Assembly (NCBI GenBank): GCA_024405455.1
Contig: JAKSOT010000014.1
Coordinates: 1-33,143, forward strand
DNA: 33,143 bases
Origin: Akkermansia sp.
GTDB lineage: Bacteria; Verrucomicrobiota; Verrucomicrobiia; Verrucomicrobiales; Akkermansiaceae
Direction of reading: 5' to 3'
The stretch's first letter is position 1. The number at the start of each line of letters is the position of its first letter. The notes beneath the pieces are model-generated. The model saw nothing but the letters and a program-made list of their open reading frames with translations, was not told the origin of the DNA and did not search any database. Below are positions 24,285 to 32,069 of the stretch, one piece after another. The position numbers were made by a program, and so were the translations under genes.

Positions 24285-26824
24285 AGCTGCTGCTGGTGAA
24301 GGGCGCGCACCTGGACGAGGAGCGGGAATGCACCGCCCGCCACGGCTCCGCCAACGCCGTGTGCCGCACCAAGGCGGAGACGGACGCCCGCTACAAGCAG
24401 ATGGTGCACGCCGCCATGGCCGCGGACCCGCGCGCCGTCACGCCCGTCATCGGCTCGCACAACCTTTTCGATATCGCCTTCGCGCTGGAGGACTGGGCCG
24501 GCAGCGGCCGCCCCGGCATGCCGCCGTTCTGCCTGGCGGGCGGGCTCGCCAACCACGTGGCGCGCACGCTCGGCGAGCTGGGATGCCGCGTCACCCTCAC
24601 CTACGGCGTGACCCCCGCGGGGCAGGACGCCGCCGCATCCCGCCACCTGCTGGACCTGGTGCACAGGCTTTCCCGCCCCGGCAGCTTCTTCGCCGCCGGG
24701 TACGACATCGACCCGCAATCGCTCACCTGGGGGCGCCTGCACAGGGAGTTCACGGAGTCCCTGACCCCGCCGGAGGAACAGCCCGCCGACGAAGCCGGCG
24801 GCATGTTCCACCCCACACCTAGGGCGCGCATGTTCGACCGCAAGAGGCTCACCGCCCTGCGCCACGCGGGCGAGCGCGAGACCAACCGCTGGCAGCGCCC
24901 GCTCGTGGCCGCGGACGACGGATTCCCCGGCAGCGAGGAGCTGCCCTGCGAGCGCATCTCCACCTACAACACGGAACACGTGGACTACCGATTCCTCGCC
25001 ATGGACGACACGACGCTGGAGAGCCTGGTGTCCGCCGCAGCGGAAGCCGCAGCCGCACCGCCGGAGCCGTGGGAGGAGCGCCGCGCGCACCTGCTGCGCC
25101 TGGCGGCGGAGCTGGAAATGAAGGAGTCCACGTTCATCGGCCTGCTCATTCGCGAGTGCGGCATCACGCTGGAGGAGGCGGAGCGTGAAATCATCCTGGC
25201 CATGGATGCATGCCGCCTGCACGTGGAGACCGCTGAACCCACCGAGACCGGCCACGGCGTGGTGGCGGTGATGCCCGGCGACGCGCACCCGCTGGCGGAC
25301 GCCGTGGGCGGCATCGCCGCCGCGTGGGTGACCGGGAACGCCGTGGTGTACCGCCCGCCGTTCGGTTCCGTGATGCTCGGCGTGCGCATTGCAGAGTTCT
25401 TCAAGCAGCAGGAGTTCCTGCCGCCGCGCCTGCTCACCGCCATCTGCACGGACGATGCCGCCGTGCGCCTGGCCGCCAACCCGCGCATCACCGCCGTGCT
25501 GGCGGTGGCGGATGCCGCGCGCAGCGCCGCCCTCTGCACCGCCGCCGCGGGCAAGCCCGTTATCGGCGGGTGCTGCGGCAGCTCCAGCGTGTACCTGGCC
25601 GCCACCGCCAACTGGCACGCCGCCGTGCGCGACATCGCGCAAAACGTTTTCGCCCACGCCGGGCAATGCCCGGAAATGCCCCACATCGTCATCGTCCACG
25701 CCTCCGTGTACGACAACCAAGAATTCCGCAACGAGCTGCAGGACGCCGTGCGCTCCATCGCCTGCGGCCCCGGCTGGGTGGAGGGCGTGCGCATGGGGCT
25801 GCTCTCCGCCGTGCCCACGCGCGAGCAGGAGCTTCTGCTCACCGCCATGGATGCGGACGAGACCTGGCTGGTGCAACCGCACCGCGCAGGGAAGGAGATA
25901 GCGCTGTGGTCGCCGGGCGTGCGCGCGGGCGTGGAGGCGGGGGGATTCTTCACCCAGGCCGCGCAGAACGTGCCCGCCATCGGCCTGCTGCGCGTGAAGA
26001 CCGCGGACGAGGCCTTTGCCCTCCAGCAGAAACTGGCGGAGGGACAAAACGCCGCCATCTACTCCCGCAACGAGGAGGAAATCCACCTGTGGGAGCGCCA
26101 TGTGGACGCCTGCAACCGCTGCGTGAACTGCATCTGCCACCCCTACCCCGGCATCCAGCCGCAGGGTGACGGCCAGCTCAGCACGCCCATGACGGGCGGG
26201 CGGCAGCTCACCGCCGCGCTTTCCGCGCCGCGTGATGCGGACGCCGCCGCGCTGTTCGGCGTGGAACCGCAGCTGCCCGTGAAACCGTGGCTCACGCTGC
26301 AGCCCGCGCCCTCTGCGGAGGATGCAGAGCGCATGTTCACCGCCGCAAAATCCATCACCGCGCAATGGGAGGCGGAGTTCGGCCGCGAGCACGTGCTGCG
26401 CGAGAACGCCATGTTCCGCACCGTGCTCTCCCACCGCCCGCTGCAACTCGCGCTGCGCGCGGAGCGTGACATGAGCGATGCCGACCTGTGCATCATGCTG
26501 ATGGCCGCGCTGGCGGCGGGATGCCGCGTGCAACTGAGCACCGCCACCATGCGCCCGTGGATGCAGAACATGCTCTACCCCGTGGGCGTGGACATCACCG
26601 TGGAGACGCAGCAGGCGTTTGAAAGCCGCTTCGCCACGCTGGCGGGGCAAGGCATCTGCGTGCGCCAGCCCGGCGCCACGGAGGAAACGCGCCGCGCCGC
26701 CGGCATCTGCCGCCTGGAGCTCATCACCCGCCCCGTCACATCGGATGGCCGCTCGGAGCTGCTCTGCTGCACGCAGGAGCAGGTCGTCACCCGCCGCGGC
26801 AACGCCCCCGCGGACATCCTGTAA
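24284..26824 (+). CDS. PutA-like protein, C-terminal part (PRODH end plus divergent aldehyde dehydrogenase)
   Basis: Continues the upstream gene in the next frame; joined, the two give about 1143 residues, usual for bifunctional PutA (proline to glutamate via pyrroline-5-carboxylate). It opens with the PRODH motif LLLVKGAHLDEE, followed by KAETDARYKQM and VIGSHN, all expected in order. The YLVRRL-type helix is weak (HLLDLVHRL). From about 24960 an aldehyde dehydrogenase-like domain follows. Its active site is poorly conserved: a Cys is present in AHAGQCPEM where AGQRCSA is usual, the ETGGKN segment reads VIGGCCGSS without the glutamate, and the KP-x cofactor lysine is Arg (VVYRPP). Proline dehydrogenase activity is uncertain because of the frameshift; dehydrogenase activity of the second domain is doubtful. 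Confidence 0.7.
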   Translation, partial: QLLLVKGAHLDEERECTARHGSANAVCRTKAETDARYKQMVHAAMAADPRAVTPVIGSHNLFDIAFALEDWAGSGRPGMPPFCLAGGLANHVARTLGELGCRVTLTYGVTPAGQDAAASRHLLDLVHRLSRPGSFFAAGYDIDPQSLTWGRLHREFTESLTPPEEQPADEAGGMFHPTPRARMFDRKRLTALRHAGERETNRWQRPLVAADDGFPGSEELPCERISTYNTEHVDYRFLAMDDTTLESLVSAAAEAAAAPPEPWEERRAHLLRLAAELEMKESTFIGLLIRECGITLEEAEREIILAMDACRLHVETAEPTETGHGVVAVMPGDAHPLADAVGGIAAAWVTGNAVVYRPPFGSVMLGVRIAEFFKQQEFLPPRLLTAICTDDAAVRLAANPRITAVLAVADAARSAALCTAAAGKPVIGGCCGSSSVYLAATANWHAAVRDIAQNVFAHAGQCPEMPHIVIVHASVYDNQEFRNELQDAVRSIACGPGWVEGVRMGLLSAVPTREQELLLTAMDADETWLVQPHRAGKEIALWSPGVRAGVEAGGFFTQAAQNVPAIGLLRVKTADEAFALQQKLAEGQNAAIYSRNEEEIHLWERHVDACNRCVNCICHPYPGIQPQGDGQLSTPMTGGRQLTAALSAPRDADAAALFGVEPQLPVKPWLTLQPAPSAEDAERMFTAAKSITAQWEAEFGREHVLRENAMFRTVLSHRPLQLALRAERDMSDADLCIMLMAALAAGCRVQLSTATMRPWMQNMLYPVGVDITVETQQAFESRFATLAGQGICVRQPGATEETRRAAGICRLELITRPVTSDGRSELLCCTQEQVVTRRGNAPADIL

Positions 26825-26839
26825 CCCCCTTCCCCACCC

Positions 26840-27685
26840 ATGAGAAACCGCATCTTCCTCGTCTGCCTGGTTCTGGTGCTCATCTTGGCACAAGCCATGC
26901 TGCGCAGCGTGGAGACCAACTACCTGACCGCCGCGCCCGCGGACACGGTGTTCTGCGCGCCCACGGACTGGGGGATGGCGTGGAGCAAGGCGTCGCTCAC
27001 ATTCAGCCTGCCGTTTGCGGTGTTCACGGCGGGCGCGCTGGTGGCGGCGCTCGGCGCGGGCGCGGAATGCATCGCCGGAATCTATGACAAGTTCGGCGAG
27101 AGCGAGCCGTGCGACGGCATCTACTCGCGCCTCTCCACCTGCGCGCTCTGGTGCGGATGGCCCGTCATGGCCGCCTGCACCGCCTCCATCTTCGGCACCT
27201 TCCCGAATGCCGCCACCGGGGCGGACTCGCTCGCGCACAGCTCCCTCTTCATCCTGCTGGCGGTATGCGCGGGCGTGGTGGTGCTGTGCCACTGGCTGGC
27301 GCGCCGCTTCCAGGAAACCCCGGTGGCACCGTGGGCGTGCTTAGCCGCGTTCATCACGGTATGGGACATGGGCAAGGATTTTTTATTGTGCGGCGGCGTT
27401 TTCTCCCACGCCTTGACCCCGGCGGCGCTTTCCTACCCGCTGGCGGGACTGGCGCTGGCGTACGGCGTGCGGAAACTGTGCGGCGGCACGCCTGCATCCC
27501 GCGTGACAGGCGCGGTGCTCATAGCGGCGGCGGTGGGCTGCGCGTGCCACTTCTTCGGGCACGGCTACCTCTTCCTCACGGACATCCCGTTCTTCGGCGC
27601 GCCGTGCTACATCTACACCGCCCTCACGCTGGCGGTGCTGGCCATCCTCATGTGGCTGAAATACCGCGCCCTGGCGAGCGCCTAG
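26840..27685 (+). CDS. Polytopic membrane protein of unknown function, 281 aa
   Basis: The ATG at 26840 lies 15 bp after the PutA-like stop, so it is probably the last gene of the exosortase unit. About eight hydrophobic helices are visible (roughly residues 4-24, 52-80, 102-124, 137-157, 163-183, 190-210, 218-243, 253-275). Cysteines are frequent, and two polar patches, GIYDKFGESEPCDGIYSR near residue 80 and CHFFGHGY near 232, could be functional. I recognise no family. Its stop is 4 bp from the stop of the convergent trigger factor gene, with no terminator between them. Confidence 0.8.
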   Translation: MRNRIFLVCLVLVLILAQAMLRSVETNYLTAAPADTVFCAPTDWGMAWSKASLTFSLPFAVFTAGALVAALGAGAECIAGIYDKFGESEPCDGIYSRLSTCALWCGWPVMAACTASIFGTFPNAATGADSLAHSSLFILLAVCAGVVVLCHWLARRFQETPVAPWACLAAFITVWDMGKDFLLCGGVFSHALTPAALSYPLAGLALAYGVRKLCGGTPASRVTGAVLIAAAVGCACHFFGHGYLFLTDIPFFGAPCYIYTALTLAVLAILMWLKYRALASA

Positions 27686-27689
27686 GAAG

Positions 27690-29009
27690 TCACGCCTCCT
27701 TCTTTTCCTCAACCACCTTGGCGTTCTTCGCCAGCAGGTCAAGCACCTTGGAGGTGATGACGGAGAGGCGGACGCCGGTCATGCGGTTCTCGCGGTAGAG
27801 CTTGCGGATGAAGGCCTTGATGTTGGTCTCGCGCGACTGCTTGGCGAGGCGCACGATGGCGGAGTAGAGCTCGTTCTCGGAAACACCGATGTTCTCCTTG
27901 CGGGCAATCTCCTGCAGGGCGAAGTACACGCGCAGGTTGCGCTCGGTCTCCGTGCGGCACTCGGCCTTGTACTCGTCGCCCTTGGACTTTTCAATCGCGT
28001 CGTACTCGCCCTTCTGGATGGACTCGTAGACCTTGCGCTGGACGGTGTTCTCGTTCTCGCGCTCCACGAGGTCCTGCGGCAGGGGGAAGGAGAGGGCATC
28101 GGCCAGCTTCTCGGAGATCTGGTCGGCCTTGGCCTCGTTGATTTCCTGCTCGCGGCGGTCCTTGAGGTTGCCGCGCACAATCTCGCGCACCTCGTCCAGA
28201 GACTTGCCGGGCAGCACCTCCGCAAAGAGTTTCTCGTCAATCTCCGGCACGTGCTTCTCCTGCACCTCCTTGGCGGTGCAGTGGAAGACGACCTCCTTGG
28301 AGGCGAGCTCGGCGATGGGGAAGTCCTCCTTCATGGTGAGGGTGATGTCCTTGGAGTCGCCTGCGGAGAGACCCACCAGGCCCTCTGCGAGGCCGGGCAT
28401 GAAAGCGTCCTCCTGCATGTGGACGGGATGGCCCTCGCGGCCCTCCATGAAGCCCACGGGCTTGCCGCAGAACTCCGCGGTGGGCTTGCCCTCCACCGTG
28501 GTCTTGAAATCGATGAGCACCATGTCGCCCATGGCGGCGGCGCGCTCCACCTTGTCGTACGTGGCGGAGGATTCCGCGAACTGCTTGAGGGCGTCGTTCA
28601 CCTCGTCGTCGGTGATGTCGGCGGTGGGAACCTTGACCTCCAGGCCCATGTACTCGGGCAGCTCGAAGTTGGGAACGATGGTGAGCTTGGTGGCGAACTT
28701 GTATGAGCCGTCCTCCTGGAAGGAGGCCTCCGGCTCGCCGAAGTCCAGCACCTTGAGGTCCTCGTGCTCCTGCAGGCTCTTATCCTGGATATCAGACTTG
28801 AGGCGGTACTCCAGCTCCTCCTTGATGGAGTCGGCGTAGCGCTTGGCGACCACACCCTTGGGTGCCTTGCCGGGGCGGAAGCCGGGAATGTTGGCGTTCT
28901 TGCTGTAGGTTGCGGTGATGGAGTCGCGGATGGAAGCGACCTCCTCTGCGGAGGCTACGGCGTTGAGGGTGGCTTCGCACTCGCTGGTCTTGTCAATCGT
29001 GATATCCAT
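27690..29009 (-). CDS. tig: Trigger factor (ribosome-associated chaperone)
   Basis: Binds near the ribosome exit tunnel and helps nascent proteins fold; also a peptidyl-prolyl isomerase. The 439-residue chain has the three family domains: an N-terminal ribosome-binding domain with the signature GFRPGKAP (residues 43-50), a central FKBP-like isomerase domain (about 150-245, AAMGDMVLIDFKT onward), and a helical C-terminal chaperone domain. The ATG at 29009 gives the expected N-terminus (MDITIDKTSECEATL); upstream in-frame codons cross the promoter. It is not followed by clpP-clpX as in many bacteria. It carries its own promoter-like signal and no Shine-Dalgarno. Confidence 0.96.
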   Translation of the reverse strand: MDITIDKTSECEATLNAVASAEEVASIRDSITATYSKNANIPGFRPGKAPKGVVAKRYADSIKEELEYRLKSDIQDKSLQEHEDLKVLDFGEPEASFQEDGSYKFATKLTIVPNFELPEYMGLEVKVPTADITDDEVNDALKQFAESSATYDKVERAAAMGDMVLIDFKTTVEGKPTAEFCGKPVGFMEGREGHPVHMQEDAFMPGLAEGLVGLSAGDSKDITLTMKEDFPIAELASKEVVFHCTAKEVQEKHVPEIDEKLFAEVLPGKSLDEVREIVRGNLKDRREQEINEAKADQISEKLADALSFPLPQDLVERENENTVQRKVYESIQKGEYDAIEKSKGDEYKAECRTETERNLRVYFALQEIARKENIGVSENELYSAIVRLAKQSRETNIKAFIRKLYRENRMTGVRLSVITSKVLDLLAKNAKVVEEKKEA

Positions 29010-29040
29010 GGTTGAGAGGTGGTAAATTTGCGTGGGCGGG

Positions 29041-29069
29041 ATGATACATGAAACTTCCCCAAAAGGCAA
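29041..29069 (-). promoter_or_regulatory. Putative tig promoter
   Basis: On the minus strand TTGCCT (29069-29064) and TATCAT (29046-29041) are 17 bp apart, giving a leader of about 25 bases before the ATG at 29009. Confidence 0.55.
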
Positions 29070-29099
29070 GGGCGGAGTGGGGAAATGACGAATTTCCCT

Positions 29100-29942
29100 T
29101 TAGAAGATGAAGAAATCCACGGAGCGGAGACGCACGGAGCCGTAGAATTTCTCATGGATGAGGCGGACGCGCTGGCGCTGGTAGGCCTCGGCGGCGGCGC
29201 GGAGCTCGCTGGTGACGGATTCCGGGGCGTGGTTGGCCAGCAGGCCGCTCTGCTGCAGGTAGGCGATGGCGGCGAAGGTGGCGGGCACGGCTGCTTCCGC
29301 TGAGGGGGCGTCCTGAATGGCCTCGTAGCGCTTGGCGAGCCCGTTGAAGATGCGGACGAGCTCCGCGGTCTCCTGCGCGGTGTAGGGCTTGGATACGGCA
29401 TCCGCGGGCAGCATGCGGAAGAGCACGGGCATGGGCAGCCAGGTGATGATTTTCTCATACTGCTCCGCGGGGATGTCGGCATACTGCGCCATCACGCCCA
29501 TGGTGGGCACATCGATGCCGAAGAGCTCCACCCAGTGTTCCAATGCCTGTTCCGCGGCGTAGCTTTGGGCGCCGCTGAGGTTGCCGTTGCCCATGGCCTG
29601 CAGCAGGTCGGTGAACGCGGCGGGGCATCCCAGCGAGCGCGCGAACCCGGCGGCGGCGAAGTTGTTGGCGTCGGTGATGCGGCCGGCGTCCGCCTTGCGC
29701 TGCAGCTGGCGCAGCAGCAGCACGCTCTTGATGGCGGTGGACTGCTCCAGGCGCTGCAGCGGGGGCAGCGCCTTCACCTGCGCCTCTGTGGGCGGCAGGG
29801 GGAAGTGCGCGGCGGCCACGGTGGCATAAGGTTCCACGCCGTTCACGGCAAGCATCCACGCGGGCATGCTTGCGCACGGCCCCTCCTGCGCGGCCAGCGG
29901 CAGCGCGGCCAGGGCGGCCAGGATGAGCGTGCGCGGCGTCAT
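29100..29942 (-). CDS. Secreted protein of unknown function, 280 aa
   Basis: The ATG at 29942 starts a signal peptide (MTPRTLILAALAALPLAAQ, likely cleavage near residue 19-20); longer forms would overlap tyrS. The mature protein is mostly predicted alpha-helical (Ala/Leu/Gln-rich, e.g. PLQRLEQSTAIKSVLLLRQLQRKAD) with Cys in GPCASM and LGCPAA, and ends in SVDFFIF. No catalytic motif or known domain was recognised. It starts 8 bp after the tyrS stop and is likely co-transcribed with it. A hairpin GGGAAAT-GACGA-ATTTCCC (29080-29098) follows its stop, without a clear T-tract. Confidence 0.75.
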   Translation of the reverse strand: MTPRTLILAALAALPLAAQEGPCASMPAWMLAVNGVEPYATVAAAHFPLPPTEAQVKALPPLQRLEQSTAIKSVLLLRQLQRKADAGRITDANNFAAAGFARSLGCPAAFTDLLQAMGNGNLSGAQSYAAEQALEHWVELFGIDVPTMGVMAQYADIPAEQYEKIITWLPMPVLFRMLPADAVSKPYTAQETAELVRIFNGLAKRYEAIQDAPSAEAAVPATFAAIAYLQQSGLLANHAPESVTSELRAAAEAYQRQRVRLIHEKFYGSVRLRSVDFFIF

Positions 29943-29950
29943 GGAAACAA

Positions 29951-31174
29951 TCAGGCGATTTCGCCGAAGTAGAACTTCTTCTTGCCGCGGCGGATGATGA
30001 GCACGGAGCCTTCCAGCGCGCATGCGGCGTCCACCGTGAAGGCGGGATCCTTCACCACCTCCCCGTTGATGGAGATGGCACCGTTGCCGATGAATTCGCG
30101 GGCCTCGCGCTTGGAGGAGCAGATGCCCGCACCCACCAGCACATCCGCCAGCGGGCCGGGGGTGATGCCCACGTGCGGCACGTTTTTCATGCCGGCCTTG
30201 ATGTCCCGCAGGCTCAGGCTCTTGAAATCCCCGGCGAAAAGTTTTTCACTAATTTTCACGGCGTGGGAGTATTCGTCCTCGCCATGGAGGTCGGTGATGA
30301 TTTCGCGGGCGAGAGCCTTCTGGGCGATGCGCTGCTCCGGGTGCTCCGCGTGCTGCGCCTCAATCTCGGTGATTTGCTCCGGGGTGAGGAAGGTGAGCCG
30401 CTTGAGGTAGGAGATGACGCAGCTGTCCGCCGTGTTGATGAGGAACTGGTAGAGTTCGTACGGGCTGGTCTTCTCCTTGTCCAGCCACAGCGCGTTGCCC
30501 TCGCTCTTGCCGAACTTGTTGCCCTGGGAGTCCGTCACCAGCGGCATGGTCAGCGCGTACACCTCGTCTCCCGTGGTCTTGCGGATCAGCTCGATGCCCG
30601 TGGTGATGTTGCCCCACTGGTCGCTGCCCGCCACCTGCAGGTCCACGCCGCGCGTCTCGTGCAGGTGCTTGAAGTCGATGGCCTGGATGAGCATGTACGA
30701 GAACTCCGCATAGGAGATGCCGCTCTCCATCTGCCGCCGCACGTGGTCCTTGGTGAGCATGTAGCCCACGTTGATGTACTTGCCGTAGTCGCGGAAGAAG
30801 TCGATGACGTTGAGCTCCTTGATCCAGTCGTAGTTGTTGACCACCTCGAAGCCGAAAAGGCGCTCCACCTGGGCCTTGAGGGCCTCGTAGTTGCGGATGA
30901 CCTCCTGCTTCTGCTTGAGCTCGCGCTCCACCGTGCCGCGCGGGTCGCCTATCAGCCCGGTGGCCAGCCCCACCAGCAGGATGGGCGTGTGCCCGGCACG
31001 CTGCATGCGCCGCGTGATCAGGAAGCTCGAATAGTGCCCCAGGTGCAGGCTGTCCGCCGTCGGGTCCGTGCCGATGTAGAACGTCATCCCGCCCTTGTTG
31101 AGCTTCTCGATCAACTCCGGGCTGGAAATCTGGTTCACCAGCCCTCGCCATTGCAGTTCTTCGTAAAAGGTCAT
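29951..31174 (-). CDS. tyrS: Tyrosyl-tRNA synthetase
   Basis: Charges tRNA-Tyr with tyrosine in the cytoplasm. The 407-residue class I enzyme shows the HIGH-type motif HLGH (residues 44-47), the KMSKS-type motif KFGKS (220-224), the tyrosine pocket region GSDQWGNI (183-190), and a C-terminal S4 RNA-binding domain (about 345-405, with SSKREAREFI). The form with HLGH and KFGKS is the common bacterial TyrRS type. The ATG at 31174 (MTFYEELQWRG) is the family start; a long upstream extension is rejected because it crosses the promoter at 31209-31237 and the divergent gene. Leader of about 28 bases with no strong Shine-Dalgarno. Confidence 0.97.
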   Translation of the reverse strand: MTFYEELQWRGLVNQISSPELIEKLNKGGMTFYIGTDPTADSLHLGHYSSFLITRRMQRAGHTPILLVGLATGLIGDPRGTVERELKQKQEVIRNYEALKAQVERLFGFEVVNNYDWIKELNVIDFFRDYGKYINVGYMLTKDHVRRQMESGISYAEFSYMLIQAIDFKHLHETRGVDLQVAGSDQWGNITTGIELIRKTTGDEVYALTMPLVTDSQGNKFGKSEGNALWLDKEKTSPYELYQFLINTADSCVISYLKRLTFLTPEQITEIEAQHAEHPEQRIAQKALAREIITDLHGEDEYSHAVKISEKLFAGDFKSLSLRDIKAGMKNVPHVGITPGPLADVLVGAGICSSKREAREFIGNGAISINGEVVKDPAFTVDAACALEGSVLIIRRGKKKFYFGEIA

Positions 31175-31208
31175 AGCCGTGCGTTTCCTTGTCCTTGGAA
31201 GTGCGCGC

Positions 31209-31237
31209 ATGTTACCACACGCGCGCGAAACTGTCAA
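31209..31237 (-). promoter_or_regulatory. Putative tyrS promoter
   Basis: On the minus strand a perfect TTGACA (31237-31232) and TAACAT (31214-31209) are 17 bp apart, close to the ideal sigma-70 arrangement. The start would be about 28 bases upstream of the tyrS ATG. Confidence 0.7.
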
Positions 31238-31279
31238 AGCGAATGCGCGCCCGCACGGGAAGCGTGACGGAAAAACAAC

Positions 31280-31308
31280 TTGCATCCAGTGCACAAGCGG
31301 GGTAGGAT
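31280..31308 (+). promoter_or_regulatory. Putative promoter of the SH3-like protein-xer unit
   Basis: TTGCAT (31280-31285) and TAGGAT (31303-31308) are 17 bp apart. The predicted start near 31315 is about 2 bases before the ATG at 31317, so the message would be leaderless or nearly so. Confidence 0.55.
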
Positions 31309-31316
31309 ACGCGCGT

Positions 31317-32063
31317 ATGAAGCCCTGCATCGCCATCGCCTCCCTGTGCCTTTGCCTGTTCGCCGTGCCCTGCTGCAAGAGCACCGGCAAGATTGTGGCC
31401 ACGCCCGCATACCTGCAGGCGGACTCCCCCGACGACCCGCCGGGGATGCGCGCCGCACGCGCCGCGGAGCGCGCCAAGCGCGTGAAGGACGGCGCCTACA
31501 AGCCCGGCGAGCAGCTCGACGTGCAGGGCGGCAAGGTCTTCGTCTTCCGCCGCAACCCGGATATCGACAAGGAGACCAGCGGCGGCATGGTCAGCGCAGA
31601 GAAGGCCACCATTGTGGTCTGCGAGGGCATGTACTACTACGTGGAGCTTGACGACGGCAGCAAGGGCTACATCCGCGAGACGGATTTGGTGAACCCGCTG
31701 CGCCTGGTGCAGAAGGGCCTGATGCCGGAGCTGGGGCCGGACGGCATGCCCCTGCCGGGCGGCGGCGTGCTCTTCCCGGAGGAGACCGCCGTGCAGGGAC
31801 AGCCCATTGAGCTGGACCAGAACCAGAAGCTCATGACCAACTCCGCCGGACGCACCGTGGTGGTGTCCACCAAGACCACCGAGAAGGGCGACGCCTTCGA
31901 GGCACGCAAGCGCGCCATGATGGGCGAGGGCGCCGACCAGCCGCAAGGCAAGGACGCCTCGCTGCCGGAGCCCAAGCCGGAGCAGGACGCGGGACAGCCT
32001 CCCCTGCCCTCGCCGGACGACATACCGGACCTGCCGGAGTCCAACGCGGCCCCGGCCATGTAA
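31317..32063 (+). CDS. Secreted SH3-like protein, 248 aa
   Basis: The N-terminus (MKPCIAIASLCLCLFAVPC) is a signal sequence ending in a Cys pair; the lipobox is atypical (AVPC), so lipoprotein status is uncertain. The central part (about residues 90-120, VCEGMYYYVELDDGSKGYIRETDL) resembles a bacterial SH3-like beta-barrel, which often binds peptidoglycan or other cell-wall ligands. The C-terminal third is Pro/Glu/Gln-rich and probably disordered (EPKPEQDAGQPPLPSPDDIPDLPE). The ATG at 31317 is chosen because it opens the signal sequence and sits at the predicted transcription start; the frame remains open upstream into the tyrS promoter region, which is rejected. xer follows 6 bp after the stop. 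Confidence 0.75.
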   Translation: MKPCIAIASLCLCLFAVPCCKSTGKIVATPAYLQADSPDDPPGMRAARAAERAKRVKDGAYKPGEQLDVQGGKVFVFRRNPDIDKETSGGMVSAEKATIVVCEGMYYYVELDDGSKGYIRETDLVNPLRLVQKGLMPELGPDGMPLPGGGVLFPEETAVQGQPIELDQNQKLMTNSAGRTVVVSTKTTEKGDAFEARKRAMMGEGADQPQGKDASLPEPKPEQDAGQPPLPSPDDIPDLPESNAAPAM

Positions 32064-32069
32064 CGCGAC

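Noticed and set aside
24107-27292. A 1061-codon minus-strand open frame opposite the PutA-like gene and its downstream neighbour
   Set aside because: It spans parts of two well-supported plus-strand genes, and its translation is Arg/Gly/His-rich with no recognisable motif.
29078-29098. Possible fifth copy of the composite repeat (CGAATTTCCC and a hairpin)
   Set aside because: Only the short CGAATTTCCC string matches; no heptamer array is present and the hairpin differs, so chance or a remnant cannot be separated.
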